DNA of 64,000 nt from Verrucomicrobium sp. (GTDB lineage: Bacteria; Verrucomicrobiota; Verrucomicrobiia; Methylacidiphilales; UBA1321): NCBI GenBank assembly GCA_017849585.1, contig JAFIGT010000039.1:1-64000 (forward strand). The letters are read 5' to 3'. The notes below the pieces were generated by a model that saw only the letters and a list, made by a program, of their open reading frames with translations, searched no databases and was not told the origin of the DNA. Of the stretch, positions 33,168 to 44,200 are shown piece after piece. Position 1 is the first letter of the stretch, and the number at the start of each line of letters is the position of its first letter. Made by a program: the position numbers and the translations under genes.

Positions 33168-35321
33168 ATGCACTCAATTTGGAAAAAGCCGATCCGCCAC
33201 TTCCTCCACGGAGCCGATTATTATCCGGAGCAATGGCCCTCCAGTGTCTGGAAAGAGGATATTCGCTTGATGAAACTCGCCGAGGTCAATGTTGTCTCGC
33301 TGGGGATCTTTGCCTGGTCCTACTTGGAACCGAAAGAGGGGCACTTTGATTTCGGGTGGATGGACGAAATCATCGCGCTGCTCAAAAAGAATAATATAGC
33401 GGTCATGCTAGCCACCCCCAGCGGGGCTCGTCCGCCCTGGATGGCCCAGCGCTATCCCGAAGTGCTGCGGGTGGATCAACAAGGGATCCGAAACCTGTAC
33501 GGGCAGCGGGAAAATCACTGTCTGACATCCCCGGTCTATCGCGAAAAAGTAGCCTGCATCAACGGCAAGCTTGCCCAGCGTTACGGCTCCGACGATTCCG
33601 TGATCCTCTGGCATGTCTCCAATGAATATTGCGGGGCCTGTCACTGCGAGCGCTGCCAGAGCTCCTTTCGCCAATGGTTACAGCAGCGCTATGGTACGCT
33701 TGATGCCCTGAATGCGGCTTGGTTTACAGCCTTCTGGAGCCATCGCTATACTGATTGGGAGCAGATTCATTCTCCCACGGCGCGCGGAGAAAACGGCTTG
33801 CATGGACTCCGTCTGGCCTGGCGGCGCTACGTTTCCGATCAGACCATCGACTTTTATAAAAGCGAGGTGGCTGCCATTCGGGTCTACGACAAAAAAACAC
33901 CCGCTACGACCAACTTTCACTTGTTCTTCAATAAGTACCAACCCGAGTATTACGATTTCGATTATTTCAAGTTTGCCAAGGAGGTTGATATCGTTTCTTG
34001 GGACAGTTACCCACTTTGGCATTCGACCGGCCAGAGCGAACTGACCACCGCGGCGGCCACCGCATTGGTCCATGACCTCAATCGTTCCATGAAGCCCGGG
34101 CAGCCGCACTTGCTGATGGAATGTGCTCCCAGCCAACCCAATTGGCACCGGGTGAACAAACTAAAGCGTCCTGGTATGCACCTCCTTGCCTCGGCTCAAG
34201 CCATCGCGCATGGTTCCAATTCCGTGCAATATTTTCAGTGGCGCAAAAGTCGCGGCTCGTGCGAGAAATTCCACAGTGCGGTTGTCGACCATTGCGGGCA
34301 TGAGCATACACGCGTCTTCAGTGAGGTGAGCGAGGTGGGAGGCATGCTCAAGGCGACGCCAGACGCTACAGAATCGCGGGTCCAGGCGCAGGTGGCCATC
34401 CTCTATGATTGGGAGAACCGTTGGGGCATCGAGGATTATCAAGGATTTCGTAACGACCGCAAAAATTATGTCGAGGAAGTGCTCCGCTATTATCAACCGC
34501 TTTGGAGCCAGTCCGTCTCCACGGATTGCATCAACCAGGATTCTGATCTGACGGGCTACCAATTCATCATCACGCCCATGCCCTACATGCTTCGTCCGGG
34601 GTTTGTCGAACGGCTGGAGAAATTTGTGGCGGGCGGTGGCACGCTCGTCGCCACGCACTGCGCTGGAATGGTGGACCAGGATGATCTTGTCTTTCAAGGC
34701 GGGCAACCAGGAGCGCTTCGTAAGCTTCTGGGTCTCTGGGTAGAAGAGACGGATGCGCTCTACGATGAAGAGCATGTCACCATCCGCTCGCGGAGCGCCG
34801 CACTGCTTCCCACCGGAACCTACCAGGCAAGAGAGCTCTGCGAGCGCATCCACCTCGAAACAGCCTCGTCACTTGCGGAGTACGCTTCGGAATTTTACGC
34901 CGGTGAACCTTGCGCGACCGAGAATCGTTTCGGCAAAGGCAAAGCCTACTACATTGCCTTTCGTGCGGAGGCCGCTTTCGTTGACGAATTGATCCAGAAG
35001 CTTCTCGCGCAAGCCGGGGTGGCTTCGAACTGGCCGACCCCTCTACCCAAGGGCGTGAACGTGCAGAGGCGCTGCACGGCAACGAGTGACTTTTTGTATT
35101 TGATGAATTTCAATGCAGACATCGCCACTCTGTCCCTTCCGCCCGGAGAATATACCGACGCCCAATCTGGATTGCCTGTGGCGGGTAGTCTCACGCTGGC
35201 ACCCTATGGCATGCAGATCCTGCACCACTGCAAAGAGGTTGACTCCAAATCGGGTGTTCAAGCTTCTCTGCGTACGCGCGCGTCACGGAAACGCCTATCG
35301 ATTGCGCGGGCGGAGAGTTGA
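33168..35321 (+). CDS. GH42 beta-galactosidase
   Basis: The product from ATG 33168 has 717 residues and no signal peptide, so it acts in the cytoplasm on imported oligosaccharides. It shows GH42 features: GADYYPEQWP at the start, the acid/base WHVSNEYCG (Glu near 154), the cysteine cluster CGACHCERCQ that binds zinc in this family, the nucleophile LLMECAPSQPNW (Glu near 318), the middle trimerisation domain and a small C-terminal beta domain. It hydrolyses terminal beta-galactosides. A promoter and operator lie about 100 bases upstream, divergent from the ROK regulator. The tail is Arg/Ser-rich beyond the usual end. Confidence 0.93.
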   Translation: MHSIWKKPIRHFLHGADYYPEQWPSSVWKEDIRLMKLAEVNVVSLGIFAWSYLEPKEGHFDFGWMDEIIALLKKNNIAVMLATPSGARPPWMAQRYPEVLRVDQQGIRNLYGQRENHCLTSPVYREKVACINGKLAQRYGSDDSVILWHVSNEYCGACHCERCQSSFRQWLQQRYGTLDALNAAWFTAFWSHRYTDWEQIHSPTARGENGLHGLRLAWRRYVSDQTIDFYKSEVAAIRVYDKKTPATTNFHLFFNKYQPEYYDFDYFKFAKEVDIVSWDSYPLWHSTGQSELTTAAATALVHDLNRSMKPGQPHLLMECAPSQPNWHRVNKLKRPGMHLLASAQAIAHGSNSVQYFQWRKSRGSCEKFHSAVVDHCGHEHTRVFSEVSEVGGMLKATPDATESRVQAQVAILYDWENRWGIEDYQGFRNDRKNYVEEVLRYYQPLWSQSVSTDCINQDSDLTGYQFIITPMPYMLRPGFVERLEKFVAGGGTLVATHCAGMVDQDDLVFQGGQPGALRKLLGLWVEETDALYDEEHVTIRSRSAALLPTGTYQARELCERIHLETASSLAEYASEFYAGEPCATENRFGKGKAYYIAFRAEAAFVDELIQKLLAQAGVASNWPTPLPKGVNVQRRCTATSDFLYLMNFNADIATLSLPPGEYTDAQSGLPVAGSLTLAPYGMQILHHCKEVDSKSGVQASLRTRASRKRLSIARAES

Positions 35322-35366
35322 TGTGGCTATCGACAAAGGAATTTGCTGGCAGGGTGACAATCGCAG

Positions 35367-36113
35367 TTAATTACCCGAGGGTCTGCCACTCCAGAACTCC
35401 GACAGGCCTGCATCGGTGAATCCGCGGGCCGGAGGAAATTCCTCGGCGCGGAGCTGCGCGACATGTCCATCCCCATACAGGACATTGCTGGTTTTGTTGT
35501 GCGGCACTAATCCGTAGTAGGAAAGAAAGACGAACTGGTTTCCAGGATTCTCATCCTGCTCCAAAATCAGCGCGGTCTTGCTGGGGTTGGCAATCTGCGT
35601 CGTGCGTATGGCTGTATAGGGACTGCCGCTATTCACATAGTTCGGAGCATTGTTCATCGCATAGGAAAAGAGGTTCCAGGCTGACCCAGAAGCGGATGGC
35701 ATCCGTATCGTGTTGAGGGTTTTCACGCGGTATTTTTTGGTGACCGGGCAATGAAAAATATTTTTATCTCGCCCTGTGTTGCCCTGCAGATCGTTCTCGG
35801 GGTAGTTGAAATCCTTTCCAGTATATCCCACGTATGTCCAGATTGCATATGACCAGGTGTATTCCTGACCGGTGGACCCCTGCTTGACGGCGAGGGGATA
35901 GTATCCCTCATTCTCTATGGCGTATAGATTCAGACCGCAAGAAATCTGGCGCAAGTTGCTGGCGCAAATCGCTGTTTTGGATGAAATCAGGGCGCGATTG
36001 ATTGCCGGGAGGCAAAGCGCCGACAGGACTGCAATAATCGAGATGACCACGAGCAGTTCGATCAGACTAAAGGCCCTTATCCTCGCAGTGGGACAATGCA
36101 TTGGAAGACTCAC
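35367..36113 (-). CDS. Prepilin-like protein co-transcribed with a glycan-locus gene
   Basis: The 248-residue protein has the type III signal RAFSLIELLVVISIIAVL (Ala, not Gly, at -1; Glu at +5) and the DUF1559/H-x-DG-type body (TAICASNLRQISCGLNLYA, then NVLYGDGHVAQL). Its start overlaps the stop of the preceding secreted protein by four bases (36110-36113), so the two are translationally coupled and share the upstream operator. The family's role is unknown; placement in a sugar-regulated operon suggests a surface or substrate-binding function. Confidence 0.85.
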   Translation of the reverse strand: MSLPMHCPTARIRAFSLIELLVVISIIAVLSALCLPAINRALISSKTAICASNLRQISCGLNLYAIENEGYYPLAVKQGSTGQEYTWSYAIWTYVGYTGKDFNYPENDLQGNTGRDKNIFHCPVTKKYRVKTLNTIRMPSASGSAWNLFSYAMNNAPNYVNSGSPYTAIRTTQIANPSKTALILEQDENPGNQFVFLSYYGLVPHNKTSNVLYGDGHVAQLRAEEFPPARGFTDAGLSEFWSGRPSGN

Positions 36114-36865
36114 TTTTTGATGCGTTGCAGTGTAATCCGGGCGCCAAAAATATCTTTCTCTCCGCTTTCAATATGCTGTATGGCAGACCATTTCCGACTC
36201 GCAAAGATATCGATGCGAAGATTCTTGTCTCCCCAAGCGCGGCCATCCATGACGCGGAGTTTGCTCAAATCGGCTGATTCAATCGTAATTCGTATATCGC
36301 CTTTCGTCAGGGTAATCTTACGGAAAATATTACCATTTAAGGCCGACGGTGTTGCCTCAATTTGAAAGGACTTGCTGCCGCCTGCGGAACTCCCTTCGCC
36401 CGTTAAGGTTCCACCTTCGTAGGTTTTGATCGGGAGCGTCAGGAAATAGTAAGCTGGCAGCTTCCAATCGGCCGTCTTTAAGTAGGTGGCTTCCACATTC
36501 AAATCGAACTGTCCCGCTTCAGTCTTTTTGTAGGCGACTACGGCCTTGATGAGTTCATCGCCGCCGGACTTGTCATCAGCAGTGATGGTGCTGGTGATCG
36601 TCCATGCAGTGTCGTCCGTGGTTATTTCAGCGGCAGTTCCCCATTTTTGATAGGCCGGTTTTGTGCTGCCTGCCAGATCGCCGACCACTTCGCAGTTTCC
36701 AATCAGGATGTCTGAATCGCCCAGTGTGATCTTGTTTACTTTCTTTTCGCCACTGAACTCAATGGCCCCCGGTCGGAGATCAAATTCCTTCGCGGACTCG
36801 TTACCATAAGACACGGCAGTGAGGGAAAGGAGTGCGGCAAGCGTGCAACGGAGAAGCGAAATCAT
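36110..36865 (-). CDS. Small secreted protein of the glycan locus, unknown function
   Basis: The 251-residue product has a signal peptide (about 1-21) and one beta-rich domain with no recognised catalytic motif; the pattern (LDLRPGAIEFSG-like start, YYFLTLPIKTYEGG in the middle) may be lectin-like. It is first in a two-gene unit with the prepilin-like protein. A TAACTTAGTTA operator lies 7 bases upstream of the start. Confidence 0.6.
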   Translation of the reverse strand: MISLLRCTLAALLSLTAVSYGNESAKEFDLRPGAIEFSGEKKVNKITLGDSDILIGNCEVVGDLAGSTKPAYQKWGTAAEITTDDTAWTITSTITADDKSGGDELIKAVVAYKKTEAGQFDLNVEATYLKTADWKLPAYYFLTLPIKTYEGGTLTGEGSSAGGSKSFQIEATPSALNGNIFRKITLTKGDIRITIESADLSKLRVMDGRAWGDKNLRIDIFASRKWSAIQHIESGEKDIFGARITLQRIKK

Positions 36866-36872
36866 AATAAAC

Positions 36873-36902
36873 TAACTTAGTTAATAAAAAGCAAAAAGTC
36901 AA
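36873..36902 (-). promoter_or_regulatory. Promoter and TAACTTAGTTA operator of the 36865/36113 unit
   Basis: The operator is at 36873-36883. On the minus strand TTGACT (36902-36897) and TAAGTT (36879-36874) are 17 bases apart, so the palindrome covers the proposed -10 element. Confidence 0.6.
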
Positions 36903-36918
36903 ATGCTATTCGCATTCC

Positions 36919-36959
36919 CCCTTCTCTGCCGCAGCTTGAGTTGCCACGGCAGAGAAGGG
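36919..36959 (-). terminator. Strong hairpin after the giant hydrolase gene
   Basis: CCCTTCTCTGCCG (36919-36931) and its exact complement (36947-36959) form a 13-bp stem with a 15-base loop, downstream of the gene ending at 37016 and upstream of the next promoter. A smaller CCCC-TT-GGGG hairpin at 36975-36984 precedes it. Confidence 0.7.
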
Positions 36960-37015
36960 ATCTAGGTGCTTCATCCCCTTGGGGGACTATTCGTGATGAT
37001 CGCGGGGGTGTGAAC

Positions 37016-40000
37016 TCACGGAGCGATAATCACCTCGTACCATGCCGTCAGACAGGAGCGGGCGAGGGAGAACTTGGCGCTGCTGGTATCCCCCGTTACG
37101 GAGATCGCTCGCAGATGTTGTCCCTGCGGGTCCAGAGACCAGACGCTGACGCGTGAGGCGGCCACCGGCAATGTGATCTCGGCATCTATCCCCTCCACGA
37201 GCGAAGGAGCCTGTCCCCAGTTCGAGGCTACACTTGACGTTGCATCCAACGGTCCCTGTCCGGTAACCCAGAGCATATTGTGATTATCCACATAGCCGGT
37301 TGCTGTGATGAGCAATTTTCCGGCGGATTGGAAGTTGGACCCATCCCGCGTTACCATGGAGATGGTACACCAGTCACCTGCCTGCATGGTCGCTCCTGGA
37401 GCGATCTCCACTCCATCGGCAAAGATGAAACTTTGGCCATTGACTTTGCCAAGGATCGACTTGACCTGTGCCGTATTGACCAGCACCAGTCGGTCGGTCG
37501 TGTCCCAGGTTAGCTCGCCCGTGGAACTCAACCATTCGGTTGTTGCCGCTGGCATATAGGGAGCGGAAACCAAGCTGTAGGTGCTGGCGATTTTCATCCC
37601 GACGGGCCATTGCATGGCCGTTAACGGCGAGATGCCGAAGCTGGATGCTCCCAATGCCATTCGAGCGGTCAGGGAGGTCGCCTGGTTTTGGGTCACGCTG
37701 GCTGTTGCCGGTGTGCTCGCTGCGCTCACGCGGGCTTGACGCAATATTGTCGCCGCCACCGGCATGGACACCAGTTTCGCTGGCTGTTGGGCAGACTGGA
37801 AGTAGTTTTTCCCGTACAACTGTTTGGCGGCGGATTCTTCCTGATTATTATATCCGTTTTCGTAGTTGTAGAGAAAGAGCCCGTCCCAGTCCTGCAATGC
37901 TGCATAGGAGGCGGCCAGCAGGAGCGTCTCGCCGCCATAAGTAATCGGCGCGCATTCGTTGTATTCCGTGCAGACGAAGGGTTTTCCCTGAATCCGCGAC
38001 ATGGATGCCTTGCCGAGAGCGCCGCCACTTCCGTCGCCGGCCATGGTCTGATTTTTAATGTACCAGTTATTGGTATCCCAACCGGTGCCGGGAAAGACGG
38101 GATGCTGCCAGTAAGCGTGCTCATCGATTACATCCATATCCGCGCTCAGCATGACGGGGCTGTATGCGGTTTGAGTTCCGATTAGCAACCCCTTGGCTCC
38201 AAGGGTCGTCTTGAGATAGATCTTCATCGTCGACCAATAGGTGCTCTCCTTCTGCCACAGGAAGGCCATCCAGTCCTGCTGTGCGGCGCGACTACGGCTG
38301 TCGTAGCTTTGCTTTTCCAGGATATTGATACTGCCGAGGGTTTCCCCCGCTGGCAGGCCGATGCCCGGTGTGTAGGATTTGAGAGAGATGTTGGCCAGAT
38401 AGACCGAGCCTAGCTGCGCCCCTAATCCCCCTAGAGCCAGACGTACATTGGCGTAATCCAGATTACATCCCAGGAGGACGGAGTAGGTTTTCCAGTCCGT
38501 GGTGAGGTTCACCGATCCGCTGCCCAAGGCTGCCCAGTCGGACTGATTTTTCTGCAGGTAGATGCACATGCTGCGGGCTGAATCTGCCTTGGCTTGAAAG
38601 CTGACGGTGTATGGCTGGTCCTTGTACGCGGTGACGCCGGACAACGCTTGCAGCAACTGTACACCATTCCAAATATCTGTGGAGGCCGTCGCCGTGGTGG
38701 TGATCTTGAGCGCATTGCTCAAACCATCCGGAGCGCCGTTCACGAGGCAGGTCTGGGTTGCCAACGCCGTGTTGGTTGTCGACAACGTCCACGGTGAGAG
38801 GGAGCCAGAGAACGTGCCGTTGGTGGCCAGCTCAGCCGCATATCCGCCCTCTGCCCAGGCCGAACGTGCACCGAGCAGGGAGTTGCCTGATTGCACGGAC
38901 ATATTTGCAAACCAGATATCGCCCGTCTGCTTGGCCAGATTGGTGATGACAAAGCGGGCATTGCTACTGCTGGCGGTCACTGGGATGACCAACGTGTACT
39001 GCCGCCAGTCCGCTGTAATGGTGATATCACTATTTCCCAGCATGTTCCACGGAGTGCCGTATTGTTGAAACCCGGCGTGAATGGTCCGCTGTGAAGACGC
39101 TTTGGCCCAGAATTTCACCGTATATTGAATCGGCGTAATGGTAGATCCCACGACGGGAGAATAGTGAAACTCCACATGGTAAGGATAAGTGATGTCAGCC
39201 GTGGTGACTGAAATGCGGAGCGCTCTGCTGGAGCCATCCGGGGAGCCGCCCTCCACCAGGGAGTAAGTTCCCGCAGCGGGTGCAACGATACTGACGGACC
39301 ATGGAGCGACCGTGCCGCTGAAGGTTCCATTCGTCGTGAGAGCCGTGCCATACGACTGTCCGCTTGAAGCGGCCCACGCCGCTGAAACCGAAGTGGTATT
39401 GGTGTATTTGGACGACAGCCAGCTGTTCCATTGTGACTTGAGTTCATCGAGGTGGGTAACTGCCAAACTGGTTCCCGTGTCGAACCGGCCATTGCGCCAA
39501 CTGTGAATCAAGCCGTCCTCGTTATGAATTTCGATGAGAGCTACCACCGGATCATTGGCATAGGTCAATCCGGTATAGGGATTGGTATGAGTCAATAGCG
39601 CCTGCGCGAAATCCTTCTGCAGCTGAATCATGCCCGCATTGTAAAGACTGACGCCGGGCAACAATCCGAAGCTGTCATCATTACTGCCAAAGTAAACGTT
39701 CAGATTCAGGTTAACATAGATCCCATGCGCCTTGAGTCGCGAAACAAGGTAATCGAGCTTGTCCATTTGGGTGGCGTCCAGTGTCGAGCGCCCCGAGGCA
39801 AGCACCCCGTCCGGGGCAGGTCGGTCAATCGCGTGCAGCCGGACGCAATTGACTCCGAGTTTCGTCAGGTGCGCCGCCATTTTTTCGGCCATGTCTCCCA
39901 GCACCGGATCGTCGTGCGGAGGAAAACAACTCCGCGCCACAAGATTGACTCCAAAGAATCGGATCCGCTGCCCGCCAGCGCTGAAATGGCCACCGCTCAC

Positions 40001-41047
40001 CGTGACCGTTTGATTGGCGGGACCGGTTGACAGGCCGCTTGCATCAGCCGCCGTGCCAGTCGACGCATCATCCCAGGGAAGGACAAAGGGAAACCGGCGA
40101 TAGGCAAAGACCGTCGTCGGACTGGCATTGAGCACCTTGCCATTGGCATCCAAGGCAATGACTAGGTATTCGTATGATTTGTACATATCCAGCGGACCGC
40201 TGTCTCTGTACGTTAAGTACGTCGTGACACCCAGCCAGGCACCGTTGCGGTAGAGCTTGTATTGGGTTGCGCCGGGACAGGCCGGCCATGACAGCGTTGC
40301 GGTGCTGGTGCTCGCCTCCTGTACTGTCAGCTCCAGCGGTGTCCGTATCGCCACATCATCAAACCGTGCAGTGCCTGAGATATTTTTGTACGAACGAAAC
40401 CCCACTTCTCCCGTCGTCCCTCCAAGGCCGGAATAGTAGCTCGTTGCCATAAAGGCCGGCGTTACCGCGGCCGGATCGGTAATGATCAGCGTTGCCAAGC
40501 CTCCACTGGAGCCGAGTGGGCTGAGCACCAGCGTCGCGCAATAGGTCTGTCCGGAAACGAATCCGCCGCCACTCAATGTCTTTGTGCTGCCAAACTGCGT
40601 TCCAGCGGAGCCTGTAGACATCACGCCAGACGTAAAAAAGCGGATTATCTCATCCGAGGTTGAGTTCGTGTTGATGTTGAAAAGCGCCAAATTCGCCTGA
40701 CCGGAGCGATTGCCGAGATTGCCGAAGCGAATGCCGATCGAGTCTCCGTCGGCCTGCAGCACGAACCGCGTTGTCGCGCAAACGCTCGCGAAGGCGGCAT
40801 TGGTTGCCGTGCCATCAGGAACCGTATCATAGACGCACTCGGCCGCCCCCGTTCCTGTATGGCACAGCGCACCGGAGCTGACCGTGAGCGAGCTGCCATT
40901 GTAGGTTTCAAAAAAATTCGACGTGTATTGACTTGTCGAAGAAAAATCAAACGGCCCCGCCAGATATTGAGCGGACAATTGATTCAATCCGATCCATACG
41001 ACAACCAGTATGTGCAGCAAACAGATACGCCCCGAGTTTTTTTTCAT
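37016..41047 (-). CDS. Giant secreted glycoside hydrolase with binding modules inside the catalytic barrel
   Basis: The 1343-residue protein has a signal peptide (about 1-26), a laminin-G/concanavalin-like domain (about 30-235), an FN3-like domain (about 235-315) and a GH-A-type barrel beginning near 350 (IRFFGVNLVARSCFPPHDD). The acid/base motif IEIHNEDG is near residue 507 and the probable nucleophile FVCTEYNEC near 1027. Between them, at about 566-895, lie two tandem CBM4/9-like modules (each starting TNGTFSG). It resembles the 773-residue enzyme at 29270-31591 without the insertion. No membrane anchor is visible at the C-terminus. Confidence 0.78.
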   Translation of the reverse strand: MKKNSGRICLLHILVVVWIGLNQLSAQYLAGPFDFSSTSQYTSNFFETYNGSSLTVSSGALCHTGTGAAECVYDTVPDGTATNAAFASVCATTRFVLQADGDSIGIRFGNLGNRSGQANLALFNINTNSTSDEIIRFFTSGVMSTGSAGTQFGSTKTLSGGGFVSGQTYCATLVLSPLGSSGGLATLIITDPAAVTPAFMATSYYSGLGGTTGEVGFRSYKNISGTARFDDVAIRTPLELTVQEASTSTATLSWPACPGATQYKLYRNGAWLGVTTYLTYRDSGPLDMYKSYEYLVIALDANGKVLNASPTTVFAYRRFPFVLPWDDASTGTAADASGLSTGPANQTVTVSGGHFSAGGQRIRFFGVNLVARSCFPPHDDPVLGDMAEKMAAHLTKLGVNCVRLHAIDRPAPDGVLASGRSTLDATQMDKLDYLVSRLKAHGIYVNLNLNVYFGSNDDSFGLLPGVSLYNAGMIQLQKDFAQALLTHTNPYTGLTYANDPVVALIEIHNEDGLIHSWRNGRFDTGTSLAVTHLDELKSQWNSWLSSKYTNTTSVSAAWAASSGQSYGTALTTNGTFSGTVAPWSVSIVAPAAGTYSLVEGGSPDGSSRALRISVTTADITYPYHVEFHYSPVVGSTITPIQYTVKFWAKASSQRTIHAGFQQYGTPWNMLGNSDITITADWRQYTLVIPVTASSSNARFVITNLAKQTGDIWFANMSVQSGNSLLGARSAWAEGGYAAELATNGTFSGSLSPWTLSTTNTALATQTCLVNGAPDGLSNALKITTTATASTDIWNGVQLLQALSGVTAYKDQPYTVSFQAKADSARSMCIYLQKNQSDWAALGSGSVNLTTDWKTYSVLLGCNLDYANVRLALGGLGAQLGSVYLANISLKSYTPGIGLPAGETLGSINILEKQSYDSRSRAAQQDWMAFLWQKESTYWSTMKIYLKTTLGAKGLLIGTQTAYSPVMLSADMDVIDEHAYWQHPVFPGTGWDTNNWYIKNQTMAGDGSGGALGKASMSRIQGKPFVCTEYNECAPITYGGETLLLAASYAALQDWDGLFLYNYENGYNNQEESAAKQLYGKNYFQSAQQPAKLVSMPVAATILRQARVSAASTPATASVTQNQATSLTARMALGASSFGISPLTAMQWPVGMKIASTYSLVSAPYMPAATTEWLSSTGELTWDTTDRLVLVNTAQVKSILGKVNGQSFIFADGVEIAPGATMQAGDWCTISMVTRDGSNFQSAGKLLITATGYVDNHNMLWVTGQGPLDATSSVASNWGQAPSLVEGIDAEITLPVAASRVSVWSLDPQGQHLRAISVTGDTSSAKFSLARSCLTAWYEVIIAP

Positions 41048-41108
41048 AGAGGATGATTTCTTTCGTGGTGATGGATTGGCTTAGGACGGCGGCCAGTCGC
41101 AATTATTA

Positions 41109-41119
41109 TAATAAAGTTA
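41109..41119 (-). promoter_or_regulatory. Weak operator-like site upstream of the giant hydrolase
   Basis: TAATAAAGTTA differs from TAACAAAGTTA, the reverse complement of the site at 29172, at one position. It lies about 60 bases before the start codon next to TATAAT-like sequence on the minus strand. Confidence 0.35.
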
Positions 41120-41256
41120 GAATAATAGATTATTTAAACGCTATCAATATATTTTAAATAGAAGATACATTGTGACTCGCTCGTGTCGCGATGCTGGTCC
41201 CGTATTGTCAAGGGATGTCGGTCGAGTAAAAAGCGGCTACGACCGTAGATCGAGCC

Positions 41257-41270
41257 GCAGGGGGCCCTGC
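41257..41270. terminator. Hairpin downstream of the giant esterase gene
   Basis: GCAGGG (41257-41262) and CCCTGC (41265-41270) pair, flanked by an outer GAGCC/GGCTC match. It lies just past the 3' end of the minus-strand esterase gene. Confidence 0.45.
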
Positions 41271-41288
41271 TGCAGGGAGGCTCTGCGC

Positions 41289-44200
41289 CTACCGGTACAC
41301 GCGGATGCGCATGAAGCGCTTGGCAGAGCTGGAGATGGGTTGGCTATCTTTTACGACGATGGTTTCCTGTCCTGTCGAGGGCATGTTGTCCATCACTCCA
41401 ATTTGATTGGCCGTCTGGAAGGGATCGATGTCGATCCACGGACCATCTGGCTCATTGGCCACCTGGACTTTGACTGTCAGGTCGCTCGCATTTTTGTTGT
41501 GGATAAAAGTACAAGTGAGGTAACGCGAACCGTTAATGGATTGCTCCTGGACATACGGCATGTCGGTGGGCCGGAGTGCGATGAAATCTCCACTATCGTT
41601 GAAATAGTCGAATCCCAGCGCGTAACGCATTAGATTGGTATTTTGATCGTAGGGGGTGTCGAGGTCGCCGGTGACTCCGGGCACTGTCGTGCTTCCAAAA
41701 TTGAGATAGCGCCAGCTCTCCATTGTGGATGGGAAAAAGGGCGCAGCAGAAGCGAGATCGCTGGATGATCCCGTGTAGGCGGGATTGTAGGGAGTGACAC
41801 GAAAGTAGAGAACCGCTCCTACGGGGAGGTTGTTGAGTGTCGTCGACAGTGCTGGTGCCGAAATATGATCAATCAGGGAGAAGGGACCGCTGGTGGTGTT
41901 GGCGTAGTCTACCCGATAAGCCGTGGCGTTGGTCGTGGCGCTCCATGTGATCGTAACTGAACCAACGCTGCTTCCAGTCGCTGCGACGATGGAAGCTGTT
42001 TTGCCGATGGCACTGTACGGATTGTTGGGCAGGGACGAAACTACCGCGCTGTAGGAGGATTCGGTTCCCTGATAGATGGCTTGGACTCGATAAAAGTAAG
42101 TTTGAGTCATCGTGAGATTGGCGTCTGTGTAAGTCAAAGACGGGGCGTTGACGGTGGCGATCTGGACAAAGCCGCTAGTGGATGCCGTGGAGCGTTCAAT
42201 CTTGTAATACTCGGCATTGGTGGCGGCGCTCCAGTTCAGGGTGATTCTTCCCTCGCTGGAGCCTGGCTGGGCGGTAACCGTGGAAATGTTGCCCACCTGC
42301 GGCCCGGTCACTTCGATGGAAGCTGTAGCGGTGGGGCTGGTCAGCACGCCGTCCGTCACGGTGTAGGTGAACGTATCTTTTCCACTGTAAATGGAATGGG
42401 CCGTGTAGGTGTAGGCGCCGGTGCTGGCATTCACCGTAAGGGAACCGTGAGCCGGGTGCGTCGTGATCGTATAGGCTGTGATTGCGTTGCCCTCAGGATC
42501 AACACCGGAGAGTGTCCCTGTTTTGGTGGTGCCGGGATTGAGGCTAAAATAGAGCGATCGGGCCACAGGGGGAAAATCGGTGGGAATAACATAAAGCACC
42601 CGGAAGGCGTCACGCTTATTACCTAGCACGTCTGTCGCCACGACTGAGAACGAATGGGCTCCGGTGGTGGTTGGGGTAAATTGCCATTGCCAGTTGGGTC
42701 CGGAGGTATCTGCGCCCAGCCAGGTCTCGCCATCGTAAAAATCCACGGAAGCCAGTGCGTTGGTATTATCAAAATCGCGCGGATCAATCTCAATTGTCAC
42801 CGAGTCGCCGACCATCACCGGGCGCAGGAACTCGGCATATTGCGACGGAGAGACAATGCGTACTGGGGACTGGGTGGGCACGGCCTCGCGTTTGATCAGG
42901 TCAGTTGAGGTCATCGCGCGATACGCGCGGGCCATTGTTTCGCTTGGCAGCCAGGATGAATTAGTCACGGTGCCGGAGTAACTCGCCACGGGGGCCACGT
43001 AGGCAAATGGTCGGGTCGTCACCGGGACGTTCGAGGCATTGAACGTCGCTCGCTCGCCCAACCACGCGCTTGAGTCATTGACATCCAGCAGGGTGGGTAA
43101 TGCTCCTGTCTTGAGCGATGGAGTCATTGGGCGCGGGTAGCGTTGATTCACAATCTCGCGCATCCAGAGAGATTTGGCTTCATCTCCCTGATTGCCCGCC
43201 GAGGTATGCGCCACATTCCAATTCACGGCATAGGCAGCTCTGCCATTTTGATTGCGCCACCAGGAAAACATCGTTTGCATGAGAGTCGCCCAAGTCATGG
43301 CATTCCCATCATCGGAACCCGGCATGAAAAGAACAGGCACTTTCTGGATATCCGGAGTCATTGTAAAGTTGTTCCATTCGCCGCCGCAACTGGGCGTCAC
43401 CGTGATGACGCGACTGGGCCAGTTGCGGGCCAGATAGCAGGAGTCAAAAGCACCCCGGGAATTGCCGGTGGCACACAACGGCGCATTAGAAATTTCAGGA
43501 TGACCAGTAACGCTGGCGGCCGCATTCAGTACCGTTTGAACGGCCGTCTGGATCAATGCGGGTTTGTCTCCGGCTGTGAGGTTCATACGAGAGCTATCGC
43601 TATAGCCGATGAGGCCAAACCCCAGCACGCGGGCGGTTTCCTGCCAGAGGGCGTTATTTGTCGTGATGCGTCCGTCGCCTCCGTCTCCGGGACCGATAAA
43701 AATAATGCCGCGGATAACCGGCTCCGTCGAAGGCAGCCAGATTCGATAGCTGCCTGTTATTGTCCGTGAATACTGATCGATGTAGGTGGCCGTGAAAGCG
43801 TGGGAGGGCTCATCCAGGAGCCGGGTGCTGTCATTTTCGACACGTACATTGTCCCAGGAAACCGTTGAAATCTCCGGCGAGGTCGTGGCATTGCGGGTTG
43901 CTTCCAGAAAAAGAGAGGAGTCTCCGGTGCTACCCCACTTCGCTCGATCCAATCCATGCGAACCAGTGAAGCGAAACAAGCCCAGGCTGGCATTGTCGTT
44001 GTATCCGGCCAGTCGAAACCGTTTGGCATTAACAATCATCTCGAAATTATTGTACAGGGTGCTGCTGGCAACATAGCCCAACAATCCTGTGACGCCGAGT
44101 GGATAGGTGTTTCCGTTGGGATCGATGGAATTATACCCCGGCTTGTCCAGTCGGGTTGCCAGCAGAAGCCGACTATCCAGTTGCTCGACTTCCAATACCA

